Assembly (NCBI RefSeq): GCF_019880205.1
Contig: NZ_CP082292.1
Coordinates: 2,418,001-2,482,000 of the forward strand
Direction of reading: 5' to 3'
Origin: Pantoea alfalfae
GTDB taxonomy: Bacteria; Pseudomonadota; Gammaproteobacteria; Enterobacterales; Enterobacteriaceae
Length of the DNA: 64,000 bases
Shown one piece after another: positions 8,573-18,673 of this stretch. The number at the start of each line of letters is the position of its first letter. The stretch's first letter is position 1. The translations under genes were made by a program, and so were the position numbers. A model generated the notes under the pieces. That model was not told the DNA's origin and ran no database searches. It worked only from the letters and a program-made list of their open reading frames with translations.

Positions 8573-9517
8573 TTATGCTCCTGCGCAGATGCGTGCTGCA
8601 CTGTTAACTATGCTGCTGGCATCAATGCCATGACGGGCGCGGGTCGAGGCGCGATCGCCGGCAATCGCATATTCGCCATCCGGAATGCCGAGCCGTAACA
8701 GCGGGATGCCGCAGCCGCCCTCCGCCAGCACCTCGGCCACCAGGCTGCCGACACCACCATTGACGTTGTGCTCTTCTACGGTAATCACCGCTGGGTAGTG
8801 ATTTAACAGGTTGCGCAGCTGTTGGGTATCACAGGGACGAATCGATGGAACCGCGATCACACCGGCTGAAATGCCCTGTTCAGCCAGTTGCTCAGCGGCG
8901 TGAACCACCTCGTGAACCGTTGAGCCCATTGCCACCAGCGCGATGTCGCTGCCTTCCCGTAACAGGTCGATCGCGCCCGGCCTGAACCGGTAGTTTTCGT
9001 CATGCAGCTGCGGCAGATCTTTGCCATCCAGACGGATATAAACCGGGCCGACATGCTCAAGGGCGTAGTCGATGATCTGGCGGCACTCCAGCGGGCAGGA
9101 AGGTGCATAGATCTCGATGTTGCCGAAACCGCGCATCACCGCGATATCATCAATGCTGTGGTGGGTGCTGGCTAACGGGCCATAGCTAGCCCCGGCATTC
9201 AGCCCGAACAGTTTGACGTTGGTGTTGTTGTAACAGACGTCAACTTTCACCTGCTCATTGGCGCGTGATACCAGAAACGGCGCGGCGTTACAGGTCACCG
9301 CAACTTTGCCACCCAGCGCCAGCCCGGCCGCTGTGCCCACCAGCGTCTGCTCGGCGATGCCGACGTTGATCAGCCTGTCGGGAAACGCCTTAATAAAGGG
9401 GGAGATTTTGGCGGTTGAGGTGGAGTCAGCCACCACCGGCACCAGATCCACGCCGCGATTCACCGCGTCGATGAAAGCCGTCACCATGACGCTTGCTAAA
9501 TGTTGTGCATTACTCAT
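8573..9517 (-). CDS. Transketolase-like protein, C-terminal subunit
   Basis: A 314-residue protein equal to the pyrimidine-binding and C-terminal domains of transketolase. Residues about 30-50 show the GIAEQTLVGTAAGLAL stretch with the Glu that activates thiamine diphosphate, and the last 110 residues form the transketolase C domain. It needs the N-terminal subunit encoded just upstream, whose stop overlaps this start by 8 bases. Split transketolases of this type serve special sugars, including apulose 4-phosphate (the AptA/AptB enzymes). Deoxyxylulose phosphate synthase is excluded by the split and the context. Confidence 0.85.
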   Translation of the reverse strand: MSNAQHLASVMVTAFIDAVNRGVDLVPVVADSTSTAKISPFIKAFPDRLINVGIAEQTLVGTAAGLALGGKVAVTCNAAPFLVSRANEQVKVDVCYNNTNVKLFGLNAGASYGPLASTHHSIDDIAVMRGFGNIEIYAPSCPLECRQIIDYALEHVGPVYIRLDGKDLPQLHDENYRFRPGAIDLLREGSDIALVAMGSTVHEVVHAAEQLAEQGISAGVIAVPSIRPCDTQQLRNLLNHYPAVITVEEHNVNGGVGSLVAEVLAEGGCGIPLLRLGIPDGEYAIAGDRASTRARHGIDASSIVNSAARICAGA

Positions 9518-10340
9518 CTTTCAGTTCCTCCAGTGCCAGTGCGATCTCTTCGCCTTTCGGCACCCGGTGATGCCATTCGGCTTTGCTCTGAATAAAGGAG
9601 ATACCAAAGCCCTTTTCGGTATGCGCGACAATGACCTGCGGCTTGCCGTTCTTCGGCAGGTTTTCGATGGTGTCGACGACCGCCGCCATCTCATTGCCGT
9701 TGCATTCGGTAACCTCCAGCCCGAAGGCACGCCATTTTTCCGGCAGCGGATCGGTGTTCATGATGTCGCGGGTCGCGCCCGCCAGTTGCAGCTTGTTCTT
9801 GTCATTAATGATGATCAGGTTGTCGAGGCCGTAATGTGCCGCGACCAGTGCCGCCTCCCAGTTGCTGCCTTCGGCCAGTTCCCCGTCGCCGGTCACCACA
9901 AAGATGCGGCGCGAGCTGTTATCTTTTTTCGCTGCGATAGCGATGCCCACCGCCACCGGCAGGCCGTGACCCAGCGCGCCGGTGTTTAGCTCAACGCCAG
10001 GCGTTTTCTGCCGCACCGGATGGCCGGGCAGATGTGAGTCGGCATGCTGATAGGTTGCCAGCCAGTCGGTAGGAAAGTAGCCCGCCTCCGCCAGCACGCA
10101 GTAATAGCCGCCCACCGCGTGTCCTTTAGACTGGATGTAGATGTCACGCTGATCGTCGTCCGTGCGATCCGGGGCGCAGTTCAGGATGCGGAAGTAGAGC
10201 GCGGTGAGGATCTCCACCTGTGACAGATCGGCACCGGTATGACCGCCTGCCGGGCTACCCGCATTTAGCTGGATGATGCGACGACGGATAGCACGCGCCC
10301 GACGCTCAAGGTCTTCGACCGGAAGATTGAAAGGATTCAT
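9510..10340 (-). CDS. Transketolase-like protein, N-terminal (thiamine diphosphate) subunit
   Basis: A 276-residue homologue of the N-terminal transketolase domain. The thiamine diphosphate/Mg motif runs from GDGELAEGSNWEAA to the Asn in IIINDKNKLQ. GHAVGGYYCVLAEAGYF and GALGHGLPVAVG are further family landmarks. It is the first gene of the catabolic unit, and its promoter region carries the palindrome TGAATATATATTCA shared with the importer unit. With the following gene it forms a heteromeric transketolase, inferred to act on a kinase-phosphorylated branched ketose. Confidence 0.87.
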   Translation of the reverse strand: MNPFNLPVEDLERRARAIRRRIIQLNAGSPAGGHTGADLSQVEILTALYFRILNCAPDRTDDDQRDIYIQSKGHAVGGYYCVLAEAGYFPTDWLATYQHADSHLPGHPVRQKTPGVELNTGALGHGLPVAVGIAIAAKKDNSSRRIFVVTGDGELAEGSNWEAALVAAHYGLDNLIIINDKNKLQLAGATRDIMNTDPLPEKWRAFGLEVTECNGNEMAAVVDTIENLPKNGKPQVIVAHTEKGFGISFIQSKAEWHHRVPKGEEIALALEELKDE

Positions 10341-10368
10341 ACACTACCTCTGAATTTTAAATCGTTTA

Positions 10369-10382
10369 TGAATATATATTCA
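10369..10382 (-). promoter_or_regulatory. Operator palindrome for the sugar regulon (copy 1)
   Basis: TGAATATATATTCA is a perfect 14-bp palindrome, 28 bases upstream of the transketolase N-subunit ATG. The identical sequence followed by the same C occurs upstream of the importer genes at 14704. Two identical palindromes at the heads of two co-functional units point to binding by the SorC-type regulator encoded at 14873. Confidence 0.75.
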
Positions 10383-10461
10383 CGTCGGTTAAAAAAATTT
10401 CTGCCAAAAATACGTGCCTTACACTGGCACGCCCTTCTGTTTGCCACTCTGCGCGTCTGAC

Positions 10462-10511
10462 CGGGCAGGCCATCCCCGTGAGCAGAAACATGCAGCAGTC
10501 CGGCCTGCCCG
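10462..10511 (-). other. Long-loop stem after the permease gene
   Basis: CGGGCAGGCC at 10462 pairs with GGCCTGCCCG at 10502 across about 30 bases, just after the permease stop. There is no T tract. It could be a 3' stabilising structure or a weak terminator separating the importer unit from the catabolic unit. Confidence 0.4.
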
Positions 10512-10522
10512 ACTCAGCGCGA

Positions 10523-11629
10523 TCAGGGTTTTGCCGGTGTGCCCTCCTCGATTAATGCTTTCTGTGCCACCACCGCCGCCTTCTGCTGCATCCGGCTCTG
10601 AGTCTGATCGATAATGACCGCAATGATGATGACAATACCCTTAATGACCATCTGCCAGAATTCGCTGACGCCCATCATGATCAGGCCATCCGCCAGAAAG
10701 CCGATGACAAACGCCCCAATCAGCGTGCCGACAATGGTGCCGCGTCCGCCCGCCAGCGACGTGCCGCCCAGCACCACGGCGGCAATCGCGTTCATCTCAA
10801 ACGCGGTGCCGTTCGCCGGATGGCTGGCGACCAGTTGCGATGAGACCACGATGCCGGCAATGGCTGCGCAGAAGCCCGACAGGGTGTAGACCAGAATTTT
10901 CACCTGCCGGGTTTTCACCCCCGACAGTTCAGCAGCACGCTCGTTGTCGCCGATGGCATAGACCTGACGGCCAAACGGCAGACGACGGGCGATATAGCCG
11001 ATGACCAGCGCCAGCAGCACCATCATCCAGATGGCATACGGCAGCCCGAGTAACGTCCCCGCACCAATCCGATCGAAGCCGGTATTGCCCAGTAGCGGAT
11101 TACCCTGTAAACCGGGAAAGGTCTCGCCGCCGGAGGTGAGCATGGCCGCGCCGCGCAGGATATACATGGTGCCGAGAGTGCAGATAAAGGGGGCCACGTT
11201 GTAGCGGGTAATGATCCAGCCATTGCCCGCGCCAATCAGCGCGCCGATAAACAGCACCACCGGCACAATCACCCAGACACTGGGAAAGATAGCGATGCCA
11301 AACATCGGCAGCACAATCCCTTTAGTGATCAGCCAGCCGGCGATCATGCCGCACAGCCCTAAGGTGGCCCCAATCGACAGGTCGATCCCCGCAGTGATAA
11401 TGACAAAGGTGATGCCCAGCGCCAGAAAGGCGTTGATGGCGATATGCTTCACCATGATCACCAGGCTGCCGGTGGCGAGAAAGTCCGGCACGGTGATGGC
11501 GAAGAAGCCGACAATCAGAATCAGCGCAATAAAGGTGCGCAGTTTCAGAAGCAGCAGCAGAATGCTTTCGCGTGAACTGAATGCCTTAGCCGGAAGCGTG
11601 TTCAGCGCGACGCTGTTATTGCTTTTCAT
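10523..11629 (-). CDS. Sugar ABC transporter permease, RbsC/AraH type
   Basis: A 368-residue inner-membrane permease with about ten hydrophobic segments. Typical RbsC-family stretches include AINAFLALGITFVIITAGIDLS near residue 65 and NAIAAVVLGGTSLAGGRGT near residue 280, the ATPase-coupling loop. It is the last gene of the importer unit, two bases after the ATPase gene. It would dimerise to form the channel of a ribose-like monosaccharide importer. Confidence 0.9.
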   Translation of the reverse strand: MKSNNSVALNTLPAKAFSSRESILLLLLKLRTFIALILIVGFFAITVPDFLATGSLVIMVKHIAINAFLALGITFVIITAGIDLSIGATLGLCGMIAGWLITKGIVLPMFGIAIFPSVWVIVPVVLFIGALIGAGNGWIITRYNVAPFICTLGTMYILRGAAMLTSGGETFPGLQGNPLLGNTGFDRIGAGTLLGLPYAIWMMVLLALVIGYIARRLPFGRQVYAIGDNERAAELSGVKTRQVKILVYTLSGFCAAIAGIVVSSQLVASHPANGTAFEMNAIAAVVLGGTSLAGGRGTIVGTLIGAFVIGFLADGLIMMGVSEFWQMVIKGIVIIIAVIIDQTQSRMQQKAAVVAQKALIEEGTPAKP

Positions 11630-11631
11630 GC

Positions 11632-13146
11632 TCAGAACCCCTGCGCACTTGCTTTCACCAGCGCTGCCTCTTCCGCCTGGTCGCGGGGAAGATCAGCCGT
11701 AAGTTTGCCGCCCGACATCACCAGGATGCGATCGGCTACCGCCATAATCTCTTTCAGATCTGAGGTGGAGAACAGCACGGCGATACCCTGCTGCGACAGC
11801 GCCACCATGGTGCGAAACACCTCGGCTTTGGCCCCGACGTCAATGCCGCGGCTCGGCTCATCCAGCAGCAGCAGGCGCGGATTGGTCAGCAGCGCACGGC
11901 CAATCACCACTTTCTGCTGGTTGCCGCCGCTGAGTGCGCTGATGGCGACGTCCGGCGAAGAGATTTTGATCGCCAGGTTGCCCACCGTCTGGTTCACCGC
12001 CTGCAGCTCCGCCTGATGCGCTATGGCAAAACGGCGCGACAGCCGCCGCCACAGGCTGGCGATGGTGAGATTACTGGCGACCGACGAGACCGGGAAAATC
12101 CCGGCGCGTTTGCGATCTTCCGGCACCAGACTCATGCCCATGCGGATGCGATCGGCGGTCGGCAGACGGGTTGGCAGCGGTTTACTGTCGAGCCACAGCT
12201 TGCCGAGATAGTGACGCTGGCTGCCGAGCAGACACTCAAACAGTTCGGTGCGACCCGCGCCCATCAGTCCGTAGATCCCGACAATTTCGCCGGCACGCAC
12301 CTGAAAACTGACATCATCGACCAGCGTATTGCCGTTGGGGCTGACGCAGGTAATATGCTGTGCTTCCAGCACCGGCGCGCCAAACTCACGCTCATCCGGC
12401 AAAAAGGTCGTGACCGGCTCACTGCCCAGCATCTCGCGCACGATCCATGGCACATCAATGGTGCTGACTGGTGCTTCCGCCTGGAAACGTCCGTCGCGCA
12501 GAATGGTAATCACGTCACCAATTGCCATCAGCTCCTCCAGCCGGTGGGAGATATAGATAAGGGTCACGCCCTGCTGCGTCAGGTCGCGGATCACCCGGAA
12601 CAGGATCTCCACTTCGGTTTTGCTCAGCGCAGAGGTCGGCTCGTCGAGGATCAGAATGTCTGCATCTTCTGCCAGCGCTTTGGCGATCTCCACCAGTTGC
12701 TGCTGACCCACTTTGAGATTGCCGACCCGCTCAGTGGGCGAAATCGGCTGGTCGAGTCGTGCCATCAGTGCGGCGGTGCGGCGTGCCTGCTCCACCTCAT
12801 TGATGGGTAACAGGCCGCGCTGGATCTCCCGGCCCAGAAAGAGGTTCTCCGCCACCGTGAGGTTTTCAAACAGATTCAGCTCCTGATGCACCATGCCGAT
12901 ACCGTGCCGGGCGGCGTCACGGGTGCTGCTCAGCGTCAGCGGCTCGCCATTCAGGAACAGCGAACCGGCGGTGGGCTGCTGCACCCCGGCCAGAATCTTC
13001 ATCAGGGTCGATTTTCCCGCCCCGTTTTCACCGATGATGACGTTAACTTTGCCGCGCCAGACCCGGTAGTCGACGCGATCCAGCGCCAGCGTGCCGGGAA
13101 ACAGCATCGATATCTGTTCGGCCCGCAGTATGATCTCATCGTTCAT
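11632..13146 (-). CDS. Sugar ABC transporter ATP-binding protein, RbsA type
   Basis: A 504-residue duplicated ATPase. The first half has Walker A GENGAGKST, Walker B ILILDEPTSAL and a signature-region stretch LKVGQQQLVEIAKAL. The second half has the degenerate A loop GLMGAGRTE, signature LSGGNQQKVVIGRAL and LLLLDEPSRGIDVGAK, as in RbsA/AraG/XylG. It powers the importer made of the neighbouring permease and binding protein. Its start overlaps the DUF2291 stop. Confidence 0.93.
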   Translation of the reverse strand: MNDEIILRAEQISMLFPGTLALDRVDYRVWRGKVNVIIGENGAGKSTLMKILAGVQQPTAGSLFLNGEPLTLSSTRDAARHGIGMVHQELNLFENLTVAENLFLGREIQRGLLPINEVEQARRTAALMARLDQPISPTERVGNLKVGQQQLVEIAKALAEDADILILDEPTSALSKTEVEILFRVIRDLTQQGVTLIYISHRLEELMAIGDVITILRDGRFQAEAPVSTIDVPWIVREMLGSEPVTTFLPDEREFGAPVLEAQHITCVSPNGNTLVDDVSFQVRAGEIVGIYGLMGAGRTELFECLLGSQRHYLGKLWLDSKPLPTRLPTADRIRMGMSLVPEDRKRAGIFPVSSVASNLTIASLWRRLSRRFAIAHQAELQAVNQTVGNLAIKISSPDVAISALSGGNQQKVVIGRALLTNPRLLLLDEPSRGIDVGAKAEVFRTMVALSQQGIAVLFSTSDLKEIMAVADRILVMSGGKLTADLPRDQAEEAALVKASAQGF

Positions 13147-13745
13147 CAGGGCGTCCCCCGCTTCAGCTCAACCGCCACCACCTCTTCAACGCTGTTGTGA
13201 CCGATGCTCACCGCCAACAGCGCCTGCACCGGCTGGTTGACCCAGCTGGCATCCAGCGGCGGCAGCTGCTTCACCGCATGACGGTTCAGCGCCCTGGTCA
13301 GCTGGGCGTACTGCACCTGATTCGTAAACTCCTCGAAACGGAACCCGGCGGCGTCGCGAATAGCGTTGCTGCGCAGCACCGGCCCGACGCTGACTGCCAC
13401 CGGTTTACCGTTGATCGTCAGCGTCAGCGTGCGTTCACGCGGATTACTCTCATCCAGGGCGCTGGCCGTCCCGCTGGCCCGTACGAAGACGCTTTCACGC
13501 CCGTCGGGTTTAACCGTCTGACTTTTCGCCTCCATGTCGGCCCAGCTCAGCGCGTGGCTGTTCGCGGTGGTCATGACCCGCGGCTGCCAGGTCTCTTCCG
13601 CAATCTGCTGTGGCGTCTGGGTGGTATAGCTGGGCTTCGCGTGCGGATCTTTCGGCAGAATCGGGTTACCGTCCGCATCCAGATCCACCACGGTGCAGGC
13701 GCTGAGCAGCGCCATACCGGTCAATACCGCCAGTATCCGTTTCAT
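13146..13745 (-). CDS. DUF2291 family lipoprotein
   Basis: A 199-residue protein with a lipobox (LLSACTVVDL) after a short signal, so it should be lipid-anchored. The family (DUF2291) is recurrently found between the binding protein and ATPase genes of ribose-type importers, exactly as here. Its role is unknown; help with substrate delivery at the membrane is only a guess. It is two bases after the binding-protein gene and overlaps the ATPase start. Confidence 0.8.
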   Translation of the reverse strand: MKRILAVLTGMALLSACTVVDLDADGNPILPKDPHAKPSYTTQTPQQIAEETWQPRVMTTANSHALSWADMEAKSQTVKPDGRESVFVRASGTASALDESNPRERTLTLTINGKPVAVSVGPVLRSNAIRDAAGFRFEEFTNQVQYAQLTRALNRHAVKQLPPLDASWVNQPVQALLAVSIGHNSVEEVVAVELKRGTP

Positions 13746-13747
13746 GG

Positions 13748-14797
<1,050 letters not shown>

Positions 14798-14872
14798 TCA
14801 CAAATTAGCCTGCGTTGTGATTTTGATCATCCTGGTTAACAATACCGGGCAGATTCAGAGAGGGAAAAACCG

Positions 14873-15829
14873 ATGGCAAAACAGGATGAACAGCGACTGA
14901 TGGTGAAGATTGCCACGCTTTACTATGTCGAAGGGCTGAAGCAGTCAGAGATTGCACAGTCGCTGACCCTATCGCAATCATTTGTCTCACGCATTCTTAA
15001 TCGCAGCGTGAAAGAGGGGGTGGTCAAGATCAGCGTGGTGCCACCGGCCAACGTCTATCCGGAACTGGAAAAGGCGATTGAGCAGACCTACAACCTGCCG
15101 CAGGCGATTGTGGTGGATGTGCCGGATCAGGCCTCGCCGCTGCAGATTAAACAGGCGATTGGTTCGGCGGCTGCTCACTATCTGGAGACCCGGCTGCGCA
15201 ACGATGAGCTGATTGGTATTTCGTCGTGGAGCGGCACTATCCGGGCGATGGTGGATGCACTGCATCCGCTCAACAGCGCCTGTAAGGGCGTGATCCAGCT
15301 GCTGGGCGGCGTCGGAGCCAACGGCAACGTGCAGGCCACCATTCTGACCCAGAATCTGGCGGCGCTGCTGAACTGCCCTGCCTGGCTACTGCCGTCGCAG
15401 TCGATTGAGCATTCGGTCAGCGATCGCCAGCGGCTGTCGGCCAATGCCGAGGTTGCCGAAGTGCTGAGTAAATTTGAGCAGGTCGATCTGGCGATTGTCG
15501 GCATCGGCGATCTGGAGCCGTCAGCGCTGCTGCGCAATTCTGGCAACTACTACGATGGCAAAATGCTGCAGACGCTGGCGGCACGCGGTGCGGTCGGTGA
15601 TATCTGCCTGCACTATTTTGACGCCTGTGGCCAGCCGGTATTGAAAGCTGAAGAAGATCCGGTGATCGGAATGGAACTGGCGCAGGTGAAACAGTGCGCG
15701 CAGGTCGTCGGACTGGCTGGCGGACGGGAGAAAGCGCAGGCGATTCGCGGTGCGCTATTGGGCGGTTATATCAAGGTGCTGATTATTGACTATCCCACGG
15801 CCCGGCTGCTGCTCACGCCGCAGGCGTAG
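14873..15829 (+). CDS. SorC-family sugar-binding transcriptional regulator
   Basis: A 318-residue regulator: an N-terminal helix-turn-helix (GLKQSEIAQSLTLSQSFVSR, about residues 21-40) and a C-terminal SorC/DeoR-type effector domain that binds phosphorylated sugars (ISSWSGTIRAMVDAL, IQLLGGVG, VGIGDLEPSALL, GLAGGREKAQAIRGALLGGY). It is divergent from the importer unit and surely controls this regulon. The two shared palindromes are its likely operators. Whether it acts as activator or repressor cannot be told. Confidence 0.9.
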   Translation: MAKQDEQRLMVKIATLYYVEGLKQSEIAQSLTLSQSFVSRILNRSVKEGVVKISVVPPANVYPELEKAIEQTYNLPQAIVVDVPDQASPLQIKQAIGSAAAHYLETRLRNDELIGISSWSGTIRAMVDALHPLNSACKGVIQLLGGVGANGNVQATILTQNLAALLNCPAWLLPSQSIEHSVSDRQRLSANAEVAEVLSKFEQVDLAIVGIGDLEPSALLRNSGNYYDGKMLQTLAARGAVGDICLHYFDACGQPVLKAEEDPVIGMELAQVKQCAQVVGLAGGREKAQAIRGALLGGYIKVLIIDYPTARLLLTPQA

Positions 15830-15839
15830 TCAAAACCGG

Positions 15840-16469
15840 TCAGATGGTGCGGTAAGCGGTGGTGACTTTCCAGAGATAGCGCGGTGCCTGCGCCGCCGGA
15901 TGCCTGTTCTGCACATGCTGATAGAACTCATCCGGTGACATGGCGTTGATCATCGCAATGGCCCGATCGCGGTCGCGGGAAAATGTTCGCAGCAGCGCAC
16001 CGGCACCGTTGGCATAAGAGACGATGGTGGCGTAGCGCAGGGTCAGCGGATCGCGGATGCCCGACAGCGCAGAGTCCTGCAGGATGCGGATATAGGCGGT
16101 GCCGATATCAATATTTTTGGCCGGATCGCGCAACTCGGCATTCGACGGCTGACCCCGGCGGCCCAGCGTGCGATAGACTTCACGTCCCGCGGTCGACGCT
16201 TTAATCTGCATCAGCCCGACCGCATTGGAACGGCTCACTACGCCCGGATTTCCACCCGATTCGACACTGATAATGGCGCTGATCAACTTCTCATCAACGC
16301 CATAATGACTGGCGGCATCTTCGGTAAACATGGCCCAGGTTCCATTGACGCTGGAAGGCGGTGCCTGCGTTAACGGCGTGTTGCGCTGCTTAACGGCATG
16401 GTGCGGTGGCTCGCTGGTACAGCCAGTCAGGAGTAACGCCGAGAGTATAAGGTGTCGGATTTTCAGCAA
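15840..16469 (-). CDS. emtA: Membrane-bound lytic transglycosylase E
   Basis: A lipoprotein lytic murein transglycosylase, 209 residues (E. coli EmtA about 203). The lipobox is LLLTGC. The SLT domain shows the catalytic Glu in IISVESGGNP, followed by SNAVGLMQIKAS and IDIGTAYIRIL. It makes endo cuts in peptidoglycan from the outer membrane side. It is divergent from ldcA, the peptidoglycan-recycling partner that also neighbours it in E. coli. Confidence 0.93.
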   Translation of the reverse strand: MLKIRHLILSALLLTGCTSEPPHHAVKQRNTPLTQAPPSSVNGTWAMFTEDAASHYGVDEKLISAIISVESGGNPGVVSRSNAVGLMQIKASTAGREVYRTLGRRGQPSNAELRDPAKNIDIGTAYIRILQDSALSGIRDPLTLRYATIVSYANGAGALLRTFSRDRDRAIAMINAMSPDEFYQHVQNRHPAAQAPRYLWKVTTAYRTI

Positions 16470-16632
16470 TTTTTCGTCTCATCGCGATTGTGGCGAATGC
16501 TATCATACCCAGGCAGCCTGAGAGCAAAATTACCGTTTATCCTAAATACACGATTATGCGGCGCGCACCGTGACTTCAGCGGGCTTTTTCGCCATCATCG
16601 CCGTCAGTCATGTGCGCTAACAGCAGGAAAGT

Positions 16633-17559
16633 ATGATGATTTCACGTTCAGTTCGTCTTATCTCCCCTTCCGGTTACTGTCATAATCAGCCTGCGGCACT
16701 GCAGGGCATTGCACGACTGCGCGCGGCGGGCCATCAGGTGGAGAACGAGCAGGTGATCACCCGCCGTTTTCAGCGCTTCGCCGGAACGGACGCAGAGCGC
16801 CTTGAGGATATCAACCAGCTTGCCAGCCTCACTACGCTGCCCGACGTGGTGCTGGCGGTGCGCGGCGGTTATGGGGCCAGCCGGTTACTGGCGTCCATCG
16901 ACTACGTCGCCCTGCAACGCCGTCTGCTGAATCAGCCGCTGGCGCTGTGCGGCCACAGCGACTTTACCGCGATTCAGCTGGCTCTGCTGGCGCAGGTCGG
17001 CCTGATTACCTTCAGTGCACCGATGCTGGCCGGTAACTTCGGTGCCGCGACCTTATCTGAATTTACCCTGCACCACTTCTGGCAGGCACTGACATCACCT
17101 ACAGTAGAGGTGAAATGGCAGAGCGAAACGCCAGATCAGGGTGACTGGCAGGGTACGCTGTGGGGCGGAAATCTGGCGATGATCTGCTCTCTGATCGGCA
17201 CGCCGTGGATGCCGCAGATTGAGAACGGCATTCTGGTGATAGAAGATGTCAATGAGCATCCGTTCCGCATTGAACGCATGCTGATTCAGCTGGAGCAGAG
17301 CGGCATTCTGGCGCGACAGCGGGCAATCGTCACAGGCAGCTTCACCAGCACAACCCTGTCGGACTATGACAATGGGTTTGATTTCAGTACCGTCTGGCAG
17401 CGCGTGCGTGATACTACCGATCTGCCGGTGATCTGTGGATTAGATTTTGGACATGCCGCTGACACCGTCACACTGCCGCTGGGCGCCAGCGCACGATTAG
17501 CGGTCAGCCAGGGCAACGCCCATTTGCAGGCGACCGGGCATCCCGTCCTGCGGGAATAG
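16633..17559 (+). CDS. ldcA: Murein tetrapeptide LD-carboxypeptidase
   Basis: A cytoplasmic enzyme that removes the terminal D-Ala from recycled muropeptides, 308 residues. The Ser-Glu-His triad of the family is visible: Ser in LCGHSDFTAIQ, Glu in VIEDVNEHPFRIERML and His in GLDFGHAADT. The start has two adjacent ATGs after CAGGAAAG. Gene order with emtA agrees with E. coli. Confidence 0.95.
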   Translation: MMISRSVRLISPSGYCHNQPAALQGIARLRAAGHQVENEQVITRRFQRFAGTDAERLEDINQLASLTTLPDVVLAVRGGYGASRLLASIDYVALQRRLLNQPLALCGHSDFTAIQLALLAQVGLITFSAPMLAGNFGAATLSEFTLHHFWQALTSPTVEVKWQSETPDQGDWQGTLWGGNLAMICSLIGTPWMPQIENGILVIEDVNEHPFRIERMLIQLEQSGILARQRAIVTGSFTSTTLSDYDNGFDFSTVWQRVRDTTDLPVICGLDFGHAADTVTLPLGASARLAVSQGNAHLQATGHPVLRE

Positions 17560-17581
17560 AGAGCGTTTCAGGAGATCGACA

Positions 17582-18244
17582 TTGAAGCCGTTGTATGACG
17601 ATTTGTGGATCTCAACCCCGGAATTCCCGGTGGAAGATGCCGTTAATGACCTGATGATGCATGGCTTTATGCTGCGTCACCCGCGCGGCAATCTGCTGAT
17701 TGGCCGCGTAGAAAATCCGCTCGATCATGAAGTGATTGCCGATACCGGCGGCGTGATCCGTCACTATCTGACCCACTGGCACGAATCCGCGCCCGGTGCG
17801 GCAGTGATCCAGCAGCGGTTTAGCAGCGCGCTCTACTGCCACAGCCGCTCATTAGGCCCTATCAGTCGTTTTGCGGAGCCGGATGACACCTTTTCGCAGC
17901 CGGAGACACATTTCGGCGATTTCCATCTGCTGCCAACGCCCGGACACACGCCGGGTAGTTGCAGCTTTCTCTATACCTCGCCGCTGGGGCTAACCTATCT
18001 GTTTGTCGGCGATACCGTGACCCGCTCTCATGACAACTGGATCACGGTGCTGGTGCCGGACAGTAATCCGGCTGAGCTGAGTCAGACGCTGGAATTTTAT
18101 CGCTCGCTACGTCCCGACGTGGTACTGATGAGTACCACGCGCGGCCATCTTTCCTGGAAAAAAGTGACGCTGCAAAGCTGGCTGGCTGCCATTGATGAAG
18201 CTGAACAGCATCCCCTGGATCTGCGGGAAAATCCGCTGTTCTGA
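17582..18244 (+). CDS. Metallo-beta-lactamase-fold hydrolase with incomplete first motif
   Basis: A 220-residue protein of the metallo-beta-lactamase superfamily. The TTG start is preceded by AGGAGATCG. The usual HxHxDH metal site reads THWHESA, so the Asp and third His are absent. The later metal ligands are kept: His in TPGHTPGS, Asp in FVGDTVTRS and possibly His in RGHLSW. It could bind one metal or none. It is 22 bases downstream of ldcA and may share its transcript. The substrate is unknown. Confidence 0.75.
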   Translation: MKPLYDDLWISTPEFPVEDAVNDLMMHGFMLRHPRGNLLIGRVENPLDHEVIADTGGVIRHYLTHWHESAPGAAVIQQRFSSALYCHSRSLGPISRFAEPDDTFSQPETHFGDFHLLPTPGHTPGSCSFLYTSPLGLTYLFVGDTVTRSHDNWITVLVPDSNPAELSQTLEFYRSLRPDVVLMSTTRGHLSWKKVTLQSWLAAIDEAEQHPLDLRENPLF

Positions 18245-18658
18245 TTACAGTTCTTTGGTCAGATAGTGCCGCTGATGATGATCCATGTAGTTCGCCAGTG
18301 TAAGCCGCAGGGTATAGCCGAGTTTTTCGTAAAACGGCCGCGCCTGAAAACTGGCGGTATCTACCTGTGCATAGCGGCAGCCGCGATCCCGCGCCTCCTG
18401 CTCGGCAGCCTGAATCAGCCTGCTGCCTGCCCCCTGCCCGCGTAGCGCCTCACTCACCCAGAGCATATCAATCCGCAGCCAGTTACCGGTCGTTGAGCCG
18501 GTCAGTCCGGCCAGCTTTTTACCCTGCTCATCACGGATAAACACGCCAATTGACCTGATCGTATTCACATCAATAAATTTGCTGTTGAAGGCATTGAGAG
18601 CCAGCCTGACCTCATCCAGATCCTGCGCAGTAACGTTGTCGGTAATCTCAGGTTGCAT
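18245..18658 (-). CDS. GNAT-family N-acetyltransferase
   Basis: A 137-residue acetyltransferase of the Gcn5 fold. The acetyl-CoA pyrophosphate loop is RGQGAGSRLIQAAEQEAR, and the C-terminal motif RPFYEKLGYTL is typical. The acceptor is unknown. It is convergent with, and directly abuts, the hydrolase gene and lies 15 bases downstream of the next minus-strand gene, probably as one operon. Confidence 0.85.
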   Translation of the reverse strand: MQPEITDNVTAQDLDEVRLALNAFNSKFIDVNTIRSIGVFIRDEQGKKLAGLTGSTTGNWLRIDMLWVSEALRGQGAGSRLIQAAEQEARDRGCRYAQVDTASFQARPFYEKLGYTLRLTLANYMDHHQRHYLTKEL

Positions 18659-18673
18659 AGTGGCTCCAGGGGG

